Source of the DNA: RGIG3009 sp045578425
GTDB lineage: Bacteria > Bacillota > Clostridia > Oscillospirales > Acutalibacteraceae
DNA length: 64,000 nt
NCBI GenBank assembly: GCA_045578425.1
Contig: JAZNKF010000063.1
Location: forward strand, 66,230 to 130,229
Direction of reading: 5' to 3'
Position 1 is the first letter of the stretch, and each line of letters starts with the position of its first letter. Below the pieces are notes generated by a model. That model saw only the letters and a program-made list of their open reading frames with translations, was not told the DNA's origin and did no database searches. The position numbers were made by a program, and so were the translations under genes. Below are positions 62,002 to 64,000 of the stretch, piece after piece.

Positions 62002-62859
62002 ATGACAATCACCAATGCCGAACGGGCAAGAATTCTAGTACACGCATTACCGTATATCAGACAATATAACGGTAAAATCGTGGTGATCAAATACGGCGGT
62101 AACGCCATGGTTAACGAAGATCTAAAAAATTCCGTCGTGCGCGATATTGTGTTGTTGCACCTTATCGGCGTTAAAGTGGTGCTGGTCCACGGTGGCGGCC
62201 CCGAAATCACCGAATTGCTTGCCAAAATCGGCAAAGAAACACAATTTGTTGATGGGTTGCGCGTTACCGACAAAGAAACGGTCGAAGTAGCTCAAATGGT
62301 ATTGGCGGGTAAAATCAACAAAAGCCTCGTCAATCTTATCGAATGTTGCGGCGGTAAATCCATTGGTTTGTCCGGCATGGACGGTCACATGATTGAAGCT
62401 AAAGTAAAAGACGAACGTTTGGGTTTTGTGGGTAAGATTACAAACATCGATCCGCAACCCATCTTGGATGTGTTGGAAAAAGGATACATTCCCGTCATCT
62501 CCACCCTTGGTTGTGATAACGAAGGCGCGGTATATAACATCAATGCCGATACTGCGGCGGCGAAGATTGCTGGTGCCTTACAAGCAGAAAGTTTAATTTC
62601 TCTCACCGATACCGAAGGTATTTTGCGCGACAAAAACGATCCTACCACACTTATTCCGCATATCACGGTCGAAGAAACCAAAGAACTGATCGAAAGCGGC
62701 ATCATTTCCGACGGCATGATTCCCAAAGTGGAATGTTGCACCAACGCCATTTTGGAAGGTGTCAAAAAAGTCTTTATCATCGATGGCAGAATCCCTCACT
62801 CGTTGTTGATTGAAACATTGACGGATGAAGGTATCGGCACCATGTTTGAGGGGGAATAA
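62002..62859 (+). CDS. argB: Acetylglutamate kinase
   Basis: The 285-residue amino-acid kinase has VVIKYGGNAM (29-38), LVHGGGPEIT, LSGMDGHMIEA, NINADTAAAKIAGAL and the C-terminal GMIPKVECCTNAILEGV. This class includes an N-terminal helix (NAERARILVHALPYIRQY) linked to arginine feedback inhibition in hexameric enzymes. GGAGG precedes the ATG. Confidence 0.97.
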   Translation: MTITNAERARILVHALPYIRQYNGKIVVIKYGGNAMVNEDLKNSVVRDIVLLHLIGVKVVLVHGGGPEITELLAKIGKETQFVDGLRVTDKETVEVAQMVLAGKINKSLVNLIECCGGKSIGLSGMDGHMIEAKVKDERLGFVGKITNIDPQPILDVLEKGYIPVISTLGCDNEGAVYNINADTAAAKIAGALQAESLISLTDTEGILRDKNDPTTLIPHITVEETKELIESGIISDGMIPKVECCTNAILEGVKKVFIIDGRIPHSLLIETLTDEGIGTMFEGE

Positions 62860-62863
62860 CACC

Positions 62864-64000
62864 GTGACGGTCTTTGAAAACGATGCTGCTTATGTGGCGC
62901 CTACGTATGCGCGTTTTCCGTTGAACATTGTCAAAGGAAAGGGCGCCCTTGCGTGGGACGAACAAGGCAAAGAATATATTGATATGGGGAGCGGTATCGC
63001 TGTTAATAGCTTTGGTTATTGCGATGACGAATGGGTAAAAGCTGTAACCGAACAACTAAATACCGTTCAGCATACCTCCAATTTGTATTATACCTCTCCG
63101 TGCGCCACACTGGCAAAGATGCTGTGTGAACGCACTGGCATGAAAAAAGTCTTTTTCTCCAATTCGGGTGCCGAGGCTAACGAGTGCGCCATCAAAACCG
63201 CGCGTAAGTACGCGGCAGATACCAAAGGCGCGGAGTATTATACCATCATTACACTCAATAACAGCTTCCATGGCAGAACCATTACGACGCTTGCGGCAAC
63301 GGGGCAAGAGTCGTTCCACCAACACTTTTTACCGCTGACCGAAGGTTTTGTACATTGCGACCCCACCACCGAATCGTTAAAAACAGCACTGCAACAACAC
63401 AAGGTGGCCGCCATTATGTTTGAGGTAGTTCGCGGTGAAGGCGGCGTACTGCCCTTGGATGCCGAATTTGTATCGGATATGGTGGCATTGGCGGCAGAAC
63501 ATAACGTCCTGTTGATTGCTGACGAAGTGCAAACCGGTAACGGCAGAACAGGCAAATTGTATGGGTATATGCATTACGGTTTCACACCGGATATTGTTAC
63601 CACTGCCAAAGGTTTGGGTGGCGGATTGCCGATTGGTGCTACTTTGTTTAGCGAAAAAACGCAAAACGTCTTAACTGCGGGCTTGCATGGCTCTACTTTT
63701 GGCGGCAATCCGGTGGTTTGCGCAGGCGCTGTGAACTTGTTGCAACGCATTGACGATGCTTTTTTTGCAGAGGTACAACAAAAATCGGAATATATCATCA
63801 GCGAATTGCAAGGCGCCAAAGGTATTAAAGCCGTTACCGGTATGGGTCTTATGCTCGGTATCCAAACCGAAAAACCCGCCAAAGAGATTGTTGCTTCTTG
63901 CCGTGAACAAGGTGTTTTGGTGTTGACAGCCAAAGATAAAGTACGTTTACTGCCGCCGCTGAACATTCCGCAAGATCTTCTTGTGCGTGCGGTGGCAATT
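62864..64000 (+). CDS. argD: Acetylornithine aminotransferase (partial, runs off the window)
   Basis: A GTG at 62864, 4 bp after argB with GAGGGGGAA upstream, opens a frame that stays open to the window edge (379 codons). Class III PLP aminotransferase landmarks are KGKGALAWDEQGKEYIDMGSG, NSGAEANECAIKTARKY, NSFHGRTITTLAATG, LLIADEVQTGNGRTG, the PLP-Lys segment TTAKGLGGGLPIGA and HGSTFGGNPVVCAG. Only the C-terminal end is missing. It converts N-acetylglutamate semialdehyde to N-acetylornithine. Confidence 0.96.
   Translation, partial: MTVFENDAAYVAPTYARFPLNIVKGKGALAWDEQGKEYIDMGSGIAVNSFGYCDDEWVKAVTEQLNTVQHTSNLYYTSPCATLAKMLCERTGMKKVFFSNSGAEANECAIKTARKYAADTKGAEYYTIITLNNSFHGRTITTLAATGQESFHQHFLPLTEGFVHCDPTTESLKTALQQHKVAAIMFEVVRGEGGVLPLDAEFVSDMVALAAEHNVLLIADEVQTGNGRTGKLYGYMHYGFTPDIVTTAKGLGGGLPIGATLFSEKTQNVLTAGLHGSTFGGNPVVCAGAVNLLQRIDDAFFAEVQQKSEYIISELQGAKGIKAVTGMGLMLGIQTEKPAKEIVASCREQGVLVLTAKDKVRLLPPLNIPQDLLVRAVAI

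Overview
The window looks like a chromosomal segment of an anaerobic Gram-positive bacterium of class Clostridia, probably a gut Ruminococcaceae/Oscillospiraceae-type organism. Supporting evidence is an IreB-family phosphoprotein, a T-box leader on pheST, an NADH-linked [FeFe] hydrogenase operon, SipW/TasA-type surface proteins, Thr-rich linkers on secreted proteins, sigma-A promoters of TTGACA-17-TATAAT type, AGGAGG ribosome binding sites and frequent GTG/TTG starts. The genus cannot be fixed by eye.

Layout. 1-9 kb: ireB and a small unknown gene, pheST behind a T-box, then minD-like, mgsA, hisS and aspS. 8.9-10.9 kb: three unknown envelope genes, one with a LamG domain. 11-14.6 kb: an LtaS-like transferase, a diacylglycerol-kinase-like enzyme and a glycerophosphodiesterase homologue that lacks its catalytic residues. 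14.6-19.7 kb: a five-gene hnd-type hydrogenase operon, divergent from an MFS transporter (19.9-21.1 kb).

21.1-32.4 kb is the most distinctive region. It is a surface-fibre locus on the minus strand: a TetR-type regulator, two SipW-type (Ser/His) signal peptidases with a tiny membrane protein between them, then six proteins with SipW-type signal peptides, a sortase-substrate-like protein and a small Cys-pair protein. Two substrates are large right-handed beta-helix proteins that share a nearly identical signal peptide and use codons unlike the rest of the window. A MITE-like 182-bp repeat occurs twice in this locus and a shortened relative once.

32.4-33.7 kb: an AT-rich island with a Cys-rich KTR protein, an attenuator-like leader, an XRE regulator and tRNA-Leu(TAG). 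33.8-39.5 kb: two glycosyl-hydrolase-like wall proteins, one fused to an amidase, and birA with a perfect 16-bp hairpin inside its coding sequence. 39.5-54.3 kb: HAD phosphatase, secDF, a type Ic aspartate aminotransferase, asnS, a YgjV-like protein, phosphohexomutase, a YtrA/YtrB-like regulator-ABC operon, tatD and metG. 54.4-57 kb: RluA-type pseudouridine synthase and a G5/M23 peptidase. 57.2-64 kb: arginine biosynthesis operon argGHCJBD (argD runs off the end) behind two ArgR-box matches.

How the genes work together. Five aminoacyl-tRNA synthetases (Phe, His, Asp, Asn, Met) are scattered through the window. SecDF, two SipW peptidases, the sortase-like substrate, LtaS and the wall hydrolases give it a strong cell-envelope theme. 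Boundaries between transcription units are marked by clear hairpin terminators and sigma-A promoters, listed individually. All domain calls are from reading sequence, without database searches.
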